NCBI GenBank assembly: GCA_040905145.1
Contig: JBBDSC010000060.1
Location: 1-49,841, forward strand
Length of the DNA stretch: 49,841 nucleotides
From: DATGMS01 sp040905145
GTDB taxonomy: Bacteria; Bacteroidota; Bacteroidia; Cytophagales; Cyclobacteriaceae
Direction of reading: 5' to 3'
Part shown: in pieces, positions 26,605 through 34,976 of the stretch
Layout: every line of letters starts with the position of its first letter
Position numbering within the stretch: position 1 is the first letter of the stretch
The notes under the pieces: model-generated
The model's input: the letters and a program-made list of their open reading frames with translations, nothing else
The model's database searches: none
Told to the model about the DNA's origin: nothing
Program-made: the position numbers and the translations under genes

Positions 26605-27491
26605 AAGATAAGATTATTAAATATATTAAATTTCTGGTTCCGCATGGTCTTAAAAAAAGCTATAGAAAATATAAACGGAAAATAAACAGAAGTTTAAAAC
26701 TTTCGCCTTCAGATCGAATCCCACTTACCTTGGCTGAATTTGAGGATATAATCCGGAGCCATCTAAAGATTGAGGAAGGCGACACACTGATGGTACATTC
26801 CAGTTTTGGAAATATGAACGCAGGTTTCTCTCCGCAAGAGGCTGTAGATTTACTTAAAAAAGTTGTTGGTCCTAAGGGGAATATTTTAATGCCCTTTTAT
26901 CCAACAGGTCATGCTTTCTACTGGATACAACAGGATCATGATTTTGATGTGGACCAATCAAAATCCTGTATGGGTATCTTAACCCAAGTCTTTAAGGAAT
27001 CAGAAGGTGTCAAAGTCAGCCCTCATCCCGTTAAGGCCATGTCAGTGTGGGGTAAGGATAGAGATTTTCTTATAGAATCACATCACAAATCACTGTATCC
27101 CTATGACAAAAATAGCCCCTACTACAAATCCTCATTACTGCCAAATAGCAAGACCATGGGGTTAGGTGTGGAAATTAACTCTTTTCTTCACAGTTGCGAA
27201 GATTTGTTCCTTTTGGATAAGTCAGAAATTTATGCGGATCAAATTTTCAAAGGAAGAGTAAATTATTATGATGGTCCGATGGAAGTCAATACTTACCTTC
27301 ATGAACCACACAAGGTAAATGGCTTATTAACCTCTTGCTCTTATCTAAAAGAGACTGGTTTTCCAGGTTATTTATTCACTTCTATCAAAGGAGCGCCCTT
27401 TTATTGTACCCTTAACGCAAAAGTGTTGGAACACACTGAACCTCTTTTTTCAAAAGGGCATTCCAGAACTTTTCTTTCTAACAGTAAATAG
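26601..27491 (+). CDS. AAC(3)-fold N-acetyltransferase, likely acting on a polysaccharide amino sugar
   Basis: The 296-residue protein begins with a basic stretch then LTLAEFEDIIRSHLKIEEGDTLMVHSSFGNMNAG, the AAC(3) N-terminal motif, followed by GNILMPFYPTG, CMGILTQVFKESEGVKVSPHPVKAMSVWG and a C-terminal half. In antibiotic-resistance members this fold acetylates the 3-amino group of aminoglycosides. Here the gene lies in the middle of a polysaccharide cluster, and the fused oxidoreductase just before it overlaps its start, so acetylation of an amino sugar is more likely than drug resistance. Substrate not readable. Confidence 0.88.
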   Translation: MKDKIIKYIKFLVPHGLKKSYRKYKRKINRSLKLSPSDRIPLTLAEFEDIIRSHLKIEEGDTLMVHSSFGNMNAGFSPQEAVDLLKKVVGPKGNILMPFYPTGHAFYWIQQDHDFDVDQSKSCMGILTQVFKESEGVKVSPHPVKAMSVWGKDRDFLIESHHKSLYPYDKNSPYYKSSLLPNSKTMGLGVEINSFLHSCEDLFLLDKSEIYADQIFKGRVNYYDGPMEVNTYLHEPHKVNGLLTSCSYLKETGFPGYLFTSIKGAPFYCTLNAKVLEHTEPLFSKGHSRTFLSNSK

Positions 27492-27520
27492 AAATAATTT
27501 TAAGCGGTTAAACAGTTTTA

Positions 27521-28618
27521 ATGGAATTTATTATCTATACCAACACGGCTTGGGATTCTCCGCCAAGATCAAGGCATCAATTGGCCTATGCTCTTGCAAA
27601 TCAAAAAGTTAAAACAACTTTTGTAGCCGCTAATATTCAAGGTAAGCCAGGTCTTGAAAACATCAAGGTGGATGAATATTTAGATGTTATCATTCCAAGC
27701 TTCCCCATTAGCAGGAGAATAAGATACCGTACCCCTTTGGTTAATGAAGTTTATCAATTATGGTTGTTCCCTGCCCTGAAGAAAAGATTTGAAAATAAAG
27801 AGGTGTATGTAATCTGCTGTGACTTTGGGGGATATATGATAAGTAAATACTTCGATAACACCATTTATTTTGCATCTGATGATTTTATAAATAATGTCAG
27901 ATTGCCTATGTTCATGAGAGTCTATACAATTTTTACCCAAAAAAAGTTGATAAAGTCCTCTAAATTTGTTTTAGCCACTGCAAGGAAATTAGTTTCAGAC
28001 TTTAAAAGGTATAATAATAAGTCTTTTGAATTGCCTTTGGGCTCACCTGATTTTAATATAAATATTAATTCCAACGAAATACTGCGCAAAAAGGATGGGA
28101 AAATAAAAGTCGTATTGTTGGGATATATAGATAAGGTGAAAACACCTGTAAATCTATTGATAAAAATCCTGGAATTGGGAAATGCAGAACTACATCTTAT
28201 TGGCCCCATCAAAGATGATATTTTGGATTACCTGCACCCTTCGGAAAAGGTATTCCCTTGGGGTACACAGACAGGAGAAGTTTTAATGAATACACTTTTT
28301 GAAATGGATGTGGCCATAGCCCCTTATTACATGGAGGATAGCAATACCGGTAGAACTCCTAATAAAATGTGGCAATATCTTGCAGCTGGTAAGCCTGCTG
28401 TGATTACTAATTTGCCCAATGTTCAGCATTGGGAGTTTCCTCCAGGCACGGTTTATAAGGCCAATACAGGTGAAGAGTTTGTTGAAATGATAAAAAAAGC
28501 CTATGTGGAGGATTCTCATCACCTCATTGACCAGAGAATTGATCTTGCAAAAAACAATTCATGGGATAAAAGGGCGGATCTGCTATTGGATTACGTGAAG
28601 GTAAATATAAAAAATTAA
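27521..28618 (+). CDS. Glycosyltransferase, GT-B fold
   Basis: A 365-residue protein with MEFIIYTNTAWDSPPRSRHQLAYALA at its start, a pattern seen in GT-B transferases that read N-terminal Gly-poor loops. Later features are YFASDDFINN and ATARKLVSDFKRY in the middle, and in the C-terminal domain KVVLLGYIDKVKTPVNLLIKI, AELHLIGPI and RTPNKMWQYLAAGKPAVITNLP, the typical donor-binding helix turn. It overlaps the deacetylase gene by one base (TAATG at 28616-28620). Probably one of the repeat-unit transferases. Confidence 0.86.
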   Translation: MEFIIYTNTAWDSPPRSRHQLAYALANQKVKTTFVAANIQGKPGLENIKVDEYLDVIIPSFPISRRIRYRTPLVNEVYQLWLFPALKKRFENKEVYVICCDFGGYMISKYFDNTIYFASDDFINNVRLPMFMRVYTIFTQKKLIKSSKFVLATARKLVSDFKRYNNKSFELPLGSPDFNININSNEILRKKDGKIKVVLLGYIDKVKTPVNLLIKILELGNAELHLIGPIKDDILDYLHPSEKVFPWGTQTGEVLMNTLFEMDVAIAPYYMEDSNTGRTPNKMWQYLAAGKPAVITNLPNVQHWEFPPGTVYKANTGEEFVEMIKKAYVEDSHHLIDQRIDLAKNNSWDKRADLLLDYVKVNIKN

Positions 28619-29715
28619 TGCAGACAGGAAAAAAGAGGGCTTTAGATTTGATACTAACCCTTGATTATGAATTGTATGGTGATGGTTCTGGAGACGTGTT
28701 TGAAACTATGATAAAACCTACCCATGATTTTTTGAATATGTGTGGAAAATATAATATTAAATCAACCATATTTTTTGAAATCATGGAATATCTCCAAATT
28801 GATGCGGAATGGAATAAGGGGAATCGGATGAATTATTCAGAAAATCCTGCTAAAGCCATAAAGGATCAAATTATTAGCGCACATAATTCAGGTCACGATA
28901 TTCAATTACATATTCACCCCCATTGGATCAATGCTAAATTCGAAAATGAAAAGTGGTGTCCAGATAGCAGATACTGGAAATTGACCAAAGTTCCAGATCA
29001 GGCAGACAAGAATTTTCCCCTGGGTCTGGAGGAATTGCTGGGATTAGGAAAGGAATCTCTTGAGGCTCTCTTAAAATCAGTCGATCCTATGTATCAATGT
29101 AATATTTTTCGTGCAGGCGGATATTGTATTACCCCTTCAGAAAAAATCGTTAGATCTCTGAAAAACCTTGGTTTTATAGCCGATTCTTCTGTGATTCCTG
29201 GAGCGTATCTCAATAATCAATATTATTATTATGATTTTGAAAAACTACCGATAGGTTCCCCTTATTGGTGGGTGGATACATCTGTAGACGAACCGGTCTC
29301 GAATCCAAAAAACTTTTTGGAGCTTCCTGTTTTTGCAAGAAAGATAAAGCGATATAAAAAGTATGACTTGCAAAGGGTTAGGATTGCCCTAAAAAACAGA
29401 AGTGCTAATATTACCAAAATCAAAGATAAAGTAGAGGGCAATCAATCAATAGTAGACAAAGTAAAATTCTTTCTGGAAGAGGAATGTCTGACTTGGGACT
29501 TCTGCCTGTTCTCGGAAAAGAAAATGAATGATTACCTCAAATTGGCCTGGAAAATAGCCGAAGAAACCAATCATGATTTCCACCCCTTTATCCTCATCGG
29601 CCATTCAAAGGAATTTCTATTGCCAGCCAACTTGGAAAGGTTTATAAGGAAAAATAGAGAGTTGAATTATCTCACCTTAAAGGATGCAGTTTCAAAAATC
29701 AATAATTTTAACTAG
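28618..29715 (+). CDS. Polysaccharide deacetylase-fold protein (WalW-like)
   Basis: The 365-residue protein has the NodB-type landmarks: LTLDYELYGDGSG near residues 12-24 (catalytic Asp and following acid), DIQLHIHPHWIN near 95-106 (metal-binding His pair) and RAGGYC near 165-170. A trailing region ends HPFILIGHSKEFLLPANLE, with a late His typical of the family. It may de-N-acetylate a sugar of the polymer or its lipid-linked precursor. No signal peptide is seen, so action in the cytoplasm on the precursor is more likely than on the finished polymer. It is coupled to the transferase upstream. Confidence 0.85.
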   Translation: MQTGKKRALDLILTLDYELYGDGSGDVFETMIKPTHDFLNMCGKYNIKSTIFFEIMEYLQIDAEWNKGNRMNYSENPAKAIKDQIISAHNSGHDIQLHIHPHWINAKFENEKWCPDSRYWKLTKVPDQADKNFPLGLEELLGLGKESLEALLKSVDPMYQCNIFRAGGYCITPSEKIVRSLKNLGFIADSSVIPGAYLNNQYYYYDFEKLPIGSPYWWVDTSVDEPVSNPKNFLELPVFARKIKRYKKYDLQRVRIALKNRSANITKIKDKVEGNQSIVDKVKFFLEEECLTWDFCLFSEKKMNDYLKLAWKIAEETNHDFHPFILIGHSKEFLLPANLERFIRKNRELNYLTLKDAVSKINNFN

Positions 29716-29763
29716 AGAAATATACTTGATGATTATGATCTGGTTTTACAATGATCTGTTATA

Positions 29764-30948
29764 ATGAATAAAAAAATTCAACAATCTTTTAATAAATTGG
29801 CCGCCTATTGTGAGAGGGAAAACTTCAAAGGTTATGATCCCTTTGACAGCTTAAACAGTAAATTTTTTCGTAGCCTACCTGTGGTTTCTAAAATTCCTTT
29901 AATCCGATTAGCCTGGACTCAATTTTTTAAAAGGGCTCCGATAAACCTGAGATCATTTGTAGGTGTAGAAAAGGAATACAATTCCAAGGCGGTAGGACTT
30001 TTCTTGGCCGCACATTGCCATCTTTACAAGATGCAGCCTATTCAGGAACATCTGGATAAAATAGGTTTTTTCTCTTCTAAACTAATTGAATTACAGAATA
30101 GGAATTGGAGTGGTAGCTGTTGGGGATATAATTTTGATTGGCAGGCAAGGGCCTTTTTTCAACCGAAGGATACGCCTACGGTCGTTGCTACAACATTTAT
30201 AGGATGTGCTTTGTTGGATGCTTATGAGATAACCGGAGAGGAGGAATTGCTTAATACCGCCAGAAGTGCCTGTGATTTCATTTTGAAAGATTTAAACAGG
30301 ACTTATGACGATAAGGGGAACTTCTCCTTTTCCTATTCCCCCTTGGATAAAAGCGTTGTTTTCAATGCCTCGTTATTGGGATCAAGAATGCTTTCACGGG
30401 TATATGGTATTACAAAGGAGAAAGAATTAGTTGATGAGGCGAAAAAATCGGTCGCCTTTTCCTGCGATCGCCAAAGATCTGACGGTTCCTGGAGTTACGG
30501 CACCTATGATTTTCACCAATGGATAGATAACTTTCATACTGGATATAATTTAGAATGCCTATCGGATTACATGAAATTTTCCGGTGATAATACTTTTGAG
30601 GGAAATTTATCCAAGGGTTTTGATTATTACATTACTACCTTCTTTACTGAGGAAGGAGTTCCAAAGTATTATCATAACAGTATATATCCAATTGATATCC
30701 ATTCACCTACGCAATTGGTAATTACCTTGTCCAAATTAAATAAATTCAACAAACATAATGCCTTGGTAGACAGGGTATTGATCTGGACAATTGATCACAT
30801 GCAGTCCGATCAGGGCTATTTTTATTATCAGATAAACAAACATTTTACATCTAAGATACCCTACATGCGTTGGGCCCAGGCTTGGATGTTTTATGCATTT
30901 TCCACCTATTTTTTCAGTAAAACATATGAACAGAATACAAATTTGTAA
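29764..30948 (+). CDS. Unassigned cluster protein, probable alpha/alpha toroid
   Basis: A 394-residue soluble protein without signal peptide or membrane segments. Repeated helical-hairpin motifs suggest an (alpha/alpha) toroid like those in polysaccharide-acting enzymes: GSCWGYNFDWQARA (about 118-131), ATTFIGCALLDAYEITGEEE (about 141-160), RSDGSWSYGTYDFHQWIDNFHTG (about 238-260), SPTQLVITLSKL (about 316) and the closing MRWAQAWMFYAFSTYFF. Similar proteins sit in polysaccharide clusters and are sometimes mislabelled as aminolevulinate dehydratase. Epimerase, lyase-like or sugar-modifying roles are possible; function is not known. Its end overlaps the WecG-type gene by 23 bases. Confidence 0.72.
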   Translation: MNKKIQQSFNKLAAYCERENFKGYDPFDSLNSKFFRSLPVVSKIPLIRLAWTQFFKRAPINLRSFVGVEKEYNSKAVGLFLAAHCHLYKMQPIQEHLDKIGFFSSKLIELQNRNWSGSCWGYNFDWQARAFFQPKDTPTVVATTFIGCALLDAYEITGEEELLNTARSACDFILKDLNRTYDDKGNFSFSYSPLDKSVVFNASLLGSRMLSRVYGITKEKELVDEAKKSVAFSCDRQRSDGSWSYGTYDFHQWIDNFHTGYNLECLSDYMKFSGDNTFEGNLSKGFDYYITTFFTEEGVPKYYHNSIYPIDIHSPTQLVITLSKLNKFNKHNALVDRVLIWTIDHMQSDQGYFYYQINKHFTSKIPYMRWAQAWMFYAFSTYFFSKTYEQNTNL

Positions 30949-31666
30949 AATCCCGGTTGACGTATTAACTATGCACCAAACATTGGACATTATTCACAAG
31001 GCCATTGCTGGTAAAAAACCTGTTCATCATGTGGTAGTGAACGCTGCTAAAATGGTGAATGCTCAAAATGACAAGGAATTAAGGGATTCTATTATTAACT
31101 GCGATATTGTTAATGCAGATGGGCAGTCCATTGTTTGGGCTTCCCACTTTTTAAATAAGCCTCTGCCCGAAAGAGTAGCCGGTATAGATTTAATGGAAAA
31201 CTTAATAGGTTCTGCGGGCCGTAAAGGCTATAAGATGTATTTCTTTGGGGCTAGAGAAGAGGTGATAAGGAAAATAGTCGACAAATATACCTGCTTATAT
31301 GGTCCTGAGATTATTGCAGGTTACCGAAATGGCTATTATAATAAGGAGGAGGAAGCCATCATTGCCCAACAAATTGCCGACTCAAATGCCGACATACTGT
31401 TTGTGGCAATAAGTTCGCCTAAAAAAGAGATTTTCTTGGAATCCTACAAGCACCTGGTTAAAATTCCGTTTATTATGGGCGTAGGTGGAAGTTTCGATGT
31501 GGTGTCGGGGATGGTAAGGCGGGCTCCTCTATGGATGCAGAAGTCTGGGCTGGAATGGTTATATAGAACCTTCCAGGAACCGGGGAGGATGTGGAAAAGG
31601 TACTTATACACGAATATTGGTTTTTTATACCTTATTTTCAAAGAAAAGTTTAATAGCATACATTAA
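30926..31666 (+). CDS. WecG/TagA/CpsF family glycosyltransferase
   Basis: I use the ATG at 30926, inside the previous gene's 3' end, because the family start MNRIQICKIPVDVLTMHQ follows immediately; the product is 246 residues. The conserved core is complete: VVVNAAKMVNAQND, INCDIVNADGQSIVWAS (catalytic Asp near 65), YFFGAREEV, the GVGGSFDVVSGMVRRAP block near 185-200, and the C-terminal LEWLYRTFQEPGRMWKRY. Known members add ManNAc or ManNAcA to the first lipid-linked sugar. With WecB encoded 44 bases downstream, a ManNAc-type second sugar is likely. Confidence 0.92.
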   Translation: MNRIQICKIPVDVLTMHQTLDIIHKAIAGKKPVHHVVVNAAKMVNAQNDKELRDSIINCDIVNADGQSIVWASHFLNKPLPERVAGIDLMENLIGSAGRKGYKMYFFGAREEVIRKIVDKYTCLYGPEIIAGYRNGYYNKEEEAIIAQQIADSNADILFVAISSPKKEIFLESYKHLVKIPFIMGVGGSFDVVSGMVRRAPLWMQKSGLEWLYRTFQEPGRMWKRYLYTNIGFLYLIFKEKFNSIH

Positions 31667-31710
31667 TCAATAAATAATCCGGGGATTTTACCCTGTTAAA
31701 AACTGTCTAT

Positions 31711-32805
31711 ATGAATATTACGATCATTGCCGGTGCCCGTCCCAATTTTATGAAGATTGCTCCAATAATAGAATCGATTGAGAAGGAAGCGGCTAAGGGT
31801 CGCCACATCCAATATAGGTTGGTGCATACAGGCCAGCATTATGATAAAAAAATGAGCCATGATTTTTTTGAGCAATTGGGCATTCCTGAGCCTGATGCTA
31901 ATCTGGAAGCGGGCGGAGGTACCCAAGCAGAGCAGACAGCAAATATTATGGTTCGTTTTGAAAAAGAGCTGATATATCACCCAGCTGATATTGTTTTAGT
32001 TGTAGGGGACGTAACTTCCACCATGGCCTGTTCAATAGTGGCAAAAAAGCTCCATACAAAAGTGGCCCATGTGGAAGCAGGGATTCGTTCAGGGGATTTG
32101 AGCATGCCAGAAGAAATAAATAGGATGGTTACGGATGCTATTACAGATTATTTTTTCACTACAACTGAATTGGCGAATGAGAACCTTCGTAAATCCGGAA
32201 TGAAGGAGGAAAACATATTTTTTGTGGGCAATACCATGATTGATACCCTGCTAAAACAAATGCCGCGATTTATAAAACCTGAAATATGGAATGAATTTTC
32301 CCTTCAGGAAAAGGGCTATTTTATCATCACCCTGCACCGTCCCGCTAATGTGGATCAGGAGAAGGATCTAATGAAGCTCATGAAGGAAATCGTGATATTG
32401 AGCCGGGACCTGCCCATTATCTTTCCCGTCCATCCACGTACCGCCCAAATTCTCGGAAGGATTGGATTGGAAGCACCCAATCTGCACGTGGTTGAGCCCT
32501 TGAGTTATTTGGAATTCAATTACTTGGTGAAATATGCTAAAGCAGTAATCACAGATTCAGGTGGGATCACTGAAGAAACTACTGTAATGGGAATTCCCTG
32601 CATGACCTTGAGAAATAATACAGAGAGACCTGAGACCTGCAATGTGGGAACTAATGAACTATTGGGGACGGATCCGAAGGCATTAAAGCCTGCCATGAAC
32701 AGGTTATTTGAAGGGAAATGGAAGAAAGGGGCAGTTCCTGATTTATGGGATGGCAATGCAGCTATCCGTATAGTTGAGCATTTAGTTGAACTTTCCAAGA
32801 ATTAG
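31711..32805 (+). CDS. wecB: UDP-N-acetylglucosamine 2-epimerase (non-hydrolysing)
   Basis: The 364-residue product carries the full WecB signature: GARPNFMKIAPI near 7-18, HTGQHYDKKMS near 36-46, VVGDVTST, HVEAGIRSGD near 120 (catalytic Asp and Glu region), TLHRPANVD near 208 and the DSGGITEETT motif near 284. It interconverts UDP-GlcNAc and UDP-ManNAc, here most likely the donor for the WecG/TagA-type transferase just upstream. No UDP-ManNAc dehydrogenase is found in the window, so if ManNAcA is made the oxidation step is encoded elsewhere. Confidence 0.95.
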   Translation: MNITIIAGARPNFMKIAPIIESIEKEAAKGRHIQYRLVHTGQHYDKKMSHDFFEQLGIPEPDANLEAGGGTQAEQTANIMVRFEKELIYHPADIVLVVGDVTSTMACSIVAKKLHTKVAHVEAGIRSGDLSMPEEINRMVTDAITDYFFTTTELANENLRKSGMKEENIFFVGNTMIDTLLKQMPRFIKPEIWNEFSLQEKGYFIITLHRPANVDQEKDLMKLMKEIVILSRDLPIIFPVHPRTAQILGRIGLEAPNLHVVEPLSYLEFNYLVKYAKAVITDSGGITEETTVMGIPCMTLRNNTERPETCNVGTNELLGTDPKALKPAMNRLFEGKWKKGAVPDLWDGNAAIRIVEHLVELSKN

Positions 32806-32835
32806 AGGAGCATTTCTCTTTTTGATTATAAAAAT

Positions 32836-33939
32836 ATGAGGGTATTATTAATTAATAATTATTCAATGGAGAGGGCATATGCCCTTTGGAAACAAGGAAC
32901 AAGTGGAAGCCATCATGTTTGGGGTAAGGTCGAATTAGATGAAAGAAAAAATGTGGAGATAATCATCCTACAACATGAGAAGTACAAATTCCTAAACAGG
33001 TTGGGGAATATTTTTAAAATAGGACACCTTGATCAACAATTAAGAACCTTGGCCATTCTTAAATCCGTTGACATCATCTACTCTCCCTATTCCACTGCCA
33101 ATACGAAATTATTGCTTTTTTTAAAGTTAATCGGCTTATTAAAGAAGCCTATTGTGGTAACAGTCCATCAACCTATATTAGGTGCCAAATCAAACAACAT
33201 AGCAATTAAGTCTTTTGCAAAAAAGTACTTCCTTAAGTATGATGCCTGCATATTTTTAAGTAGAAAATTAATGCATAATATGATAGAAGTTTTTGAAATT
33301 TCGCAGAAAGAAAAGGATCAACGGTTTTTTTCTTCTGAGTGGGGGCCTGATACCAACTTCTATCAAAAATATTCAGAGCCTAAATTACCTCATCTGTGCC
33401 CATATGTGATCAGTGCGGGACATACCGATAGGGATTATGAAACTTTAATAGAAGCCTTTAGAGGGATTAATTTTCAGTTAAGGATTTTTTGTACACCGAA
33501 ATCAGTTCCAAAAACAAAAGATATCCCGGAAAATGTAATAATAGTATCGGAAACATTGCCCTATGAAGAAATATTGAAGCATTATGTTTATGCCAGAATA
33601 ATTGCGATCCCTTTAAAATATCCCGCCTCCAAAGAAGGATGCCAAGGGATGACAAGTTTACAAGATGTCATAGCTTTAGGTAAACCGGTCATAATGACTG
33701 AAAATAAATCCTTAAATATGCAGGTTGAAAAAGAGGGGATAGGATATTGCGTAGGGCAAGGAGATGTTGGAGGTTGGAGAAACGCCTTAAACGACCTTAT
33801 TTTTGATGAAGAAAAATTAATAGACATGAGTGGAAAAGCATTGGCACTTCATCGTTTTAAGTATAATTCACGGATTTTCGCCAATGACCTGGAAAAGGTT
33901 TTAATGGAAGTCCATACCCGAAAAAAAACACTATCATAA
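32836..33939 (+). CDS. Glycosyltransferase, GT4-like
   Basis: The 367-residue protein starts MRVLLINNYSMERAYALWKQG with a short acceptor domain, then YSPYSTANTKLLLFL and VVTVHQPILG; the donor domain has PYVISAGHTDRDYETLIEAF and later EGCQGMTSLQDVIALGKPVIMTEN, where the second stretch corresponds to the sugar-nucleotide binding helix. The overall layout fits GT-B enzymes of the GT4/GT1 type. It lies just after wecB and probably adds a further sugar to the repeat unit. Specificity is unknown. Confidence 0.85.
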   Translation: MRVLLINNYSMERAYALWKQGTSGSHHVWGKVELDERKNVEIIILQHEKYKFLNRLGNIFKIGHLDQQLRTLAILKSVDIIYSPYSTANTKLLLFLKLIGLLKKPIVVTVHQPILGAKSNNIAIKSFAKKYFLKYDACIFLSRKLMHNMIEVFEISQKEKDQRFFSSEWGPDTNFYQKYSEPKLPHLCPYVISAGHTDRDYETLIEAFRGINFQLRIFCTPKSVPKTKDIPENVIIVSETLPYEEILKHYVYARIIAIPLKYPASKEGCQGMTSLQDVIALGKPVIMTENKSLNMQVEKEGIGYCVGQGDVGGWRNALNDLIFDEEKLIDMSGKALALHRFKYNSRIFANDLEKVLMEVHTRKKTLS

Positions 33940-33998
33940 AAGCAATGCTTTTAATTTAATAATCAGAGTATTTTAAAATTTGATTTTAGAGTAATACA

Positions 33999-34949
33999 AT
34001 GAACGAGAATGAAGCAATAAACATGGAAAAGCTCCACTATGAGAATGTCTATTTCGACGCCAACTCTAATTACAAATTTGAAGATTTAAATGAATCGGAG
34101 TTTATTAAATTAATATTTTTCAATCTGAATGAATTGATGAAAGAAAGAATGATGGAATATGAGTTTTATATTTTTTCGAATCATAATCATCATGTGAAGC
34201 CAAGAAGTATTCATCGAAGAACTGATAAAAAAAAGGTCTTGTTATATCTCTCGGATGAGAATAATATAGATCCGATTGATCTTTCGAATGATTATTTTGC
34301 CATATTTAAGGCGTACTTGGGGTCTTATTTGAAAGTGCCAAATGTTTTCCCTTTGACTCTCGGTTGTGTAAAAGGTGTTCCTGAATTACCTATTATACCC
34401 ATTAATAAAAGAAAGATAAATGTTTTTTTTCGGGGTAATTTAAATAAGAGCAGGATAGACTTTTACAGAAATTTTTCCCCTATTAAACGTATTCTGCCTC
34501 CTCGGAAAATATTGAAGCGTCTCCTCTACATAAAATTATTAATTAAGTTTAAAAATAATTTTAGCTGCGTTTTTCCTAATTCTATCATCATATTTAACAA
34601 AGCCTTCAAAAGCGGATTGATGGTACAAGAATATGGGGAAGTAATCGCCAACAGTAAGATTATCTTATGTCCAAATGGCTTTACATCAGCTGAAAGTTTC
34701 AGACATTATGAAGCCATGCGGGCCGGATGTGTAGTCATTTCTGAGAAACTTCCGGAAATTGACTTTTATAGAGGCTCTCCAATTATTCAAATTGAGGATT
34801 GGAAAGATGGTTTAAGAGTAGCAAGAGATTTACTGAAAAACGAAGAGGAGTTGGAAAATATTCAACGGGAAATTATTGAATGGTGGAACAACAAATGCTC
34901 TGAATTGGCAACGGCTAAATATATCCGAAGATGTCTGCTGGATTTATGA
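33999..34949 (+). CDS. Exostosin-like glycosyltransferase
   Basis: The 316-residue protein resembles the bacterial exostosin/GT47-like family: the middle KINVFFRGNLNKSRIDFYRN, then a basic stretch and IANSKIILCPNGFTSAESFRHYEAMRAGCVVISEKLP, which is the conserved C-terminal donor motif. An ATG at 34023 is an alternative start. Members in Bacteroidota transfer sugars such as galactose, xylose or glucuronate-type residues; the actual donor is not readable. It is the last gene of the cluster and is convergent with the secreted beta-helix protein, with 27 bases between. Confidence 0.8.
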   Translation: MNENEAINMEKLHYENVYFDANSNYKFEDLNESEFIKLIFFNLNELMKERMMEYEFYIFSNHNHHVKPRSIHRRTDKKKVLLYLSDENNIDPIDLSNDYFAIFKAYLGSYLKVPNVFPLTLGCVKGVPELPIIPINKRKINVFFRGNLNKSRIDFYRNFSPIKRILPPRKILKRLLYIKLLIKFKNNFSCVFPNSIIIFNKAFKSGLMVQEYGEVIANSKIILCPNGFTSAESFRHYEAMRAGCVVISEKLPEIDFYRGSPIIQIEDWKDGLRVARDLLKNEEELENIQREIIEWWNNKCSELATAKYIRRCLLDL

Positions 34950-34976
34950 TACATGTGCTTTTTAGCCATGATCCAC

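Noticed and set aside
26601..27491. Reading the AAC(3)-fold gene as an aminoglycoside-resistance gene
   Set aside because: Its place between cluster genes with a 4-base overlap to the oxidoreductase fusion points to sugar acylation; no resistance-cassette or mobile context.
29764..30948. Label as delta-aminolevulinic acid dehydratase
   Set aside because: None of the HemB motifs (zinc-binding Cys cluster, Schiff-base Lys segments) are present; the protein is helical-repeat in character.
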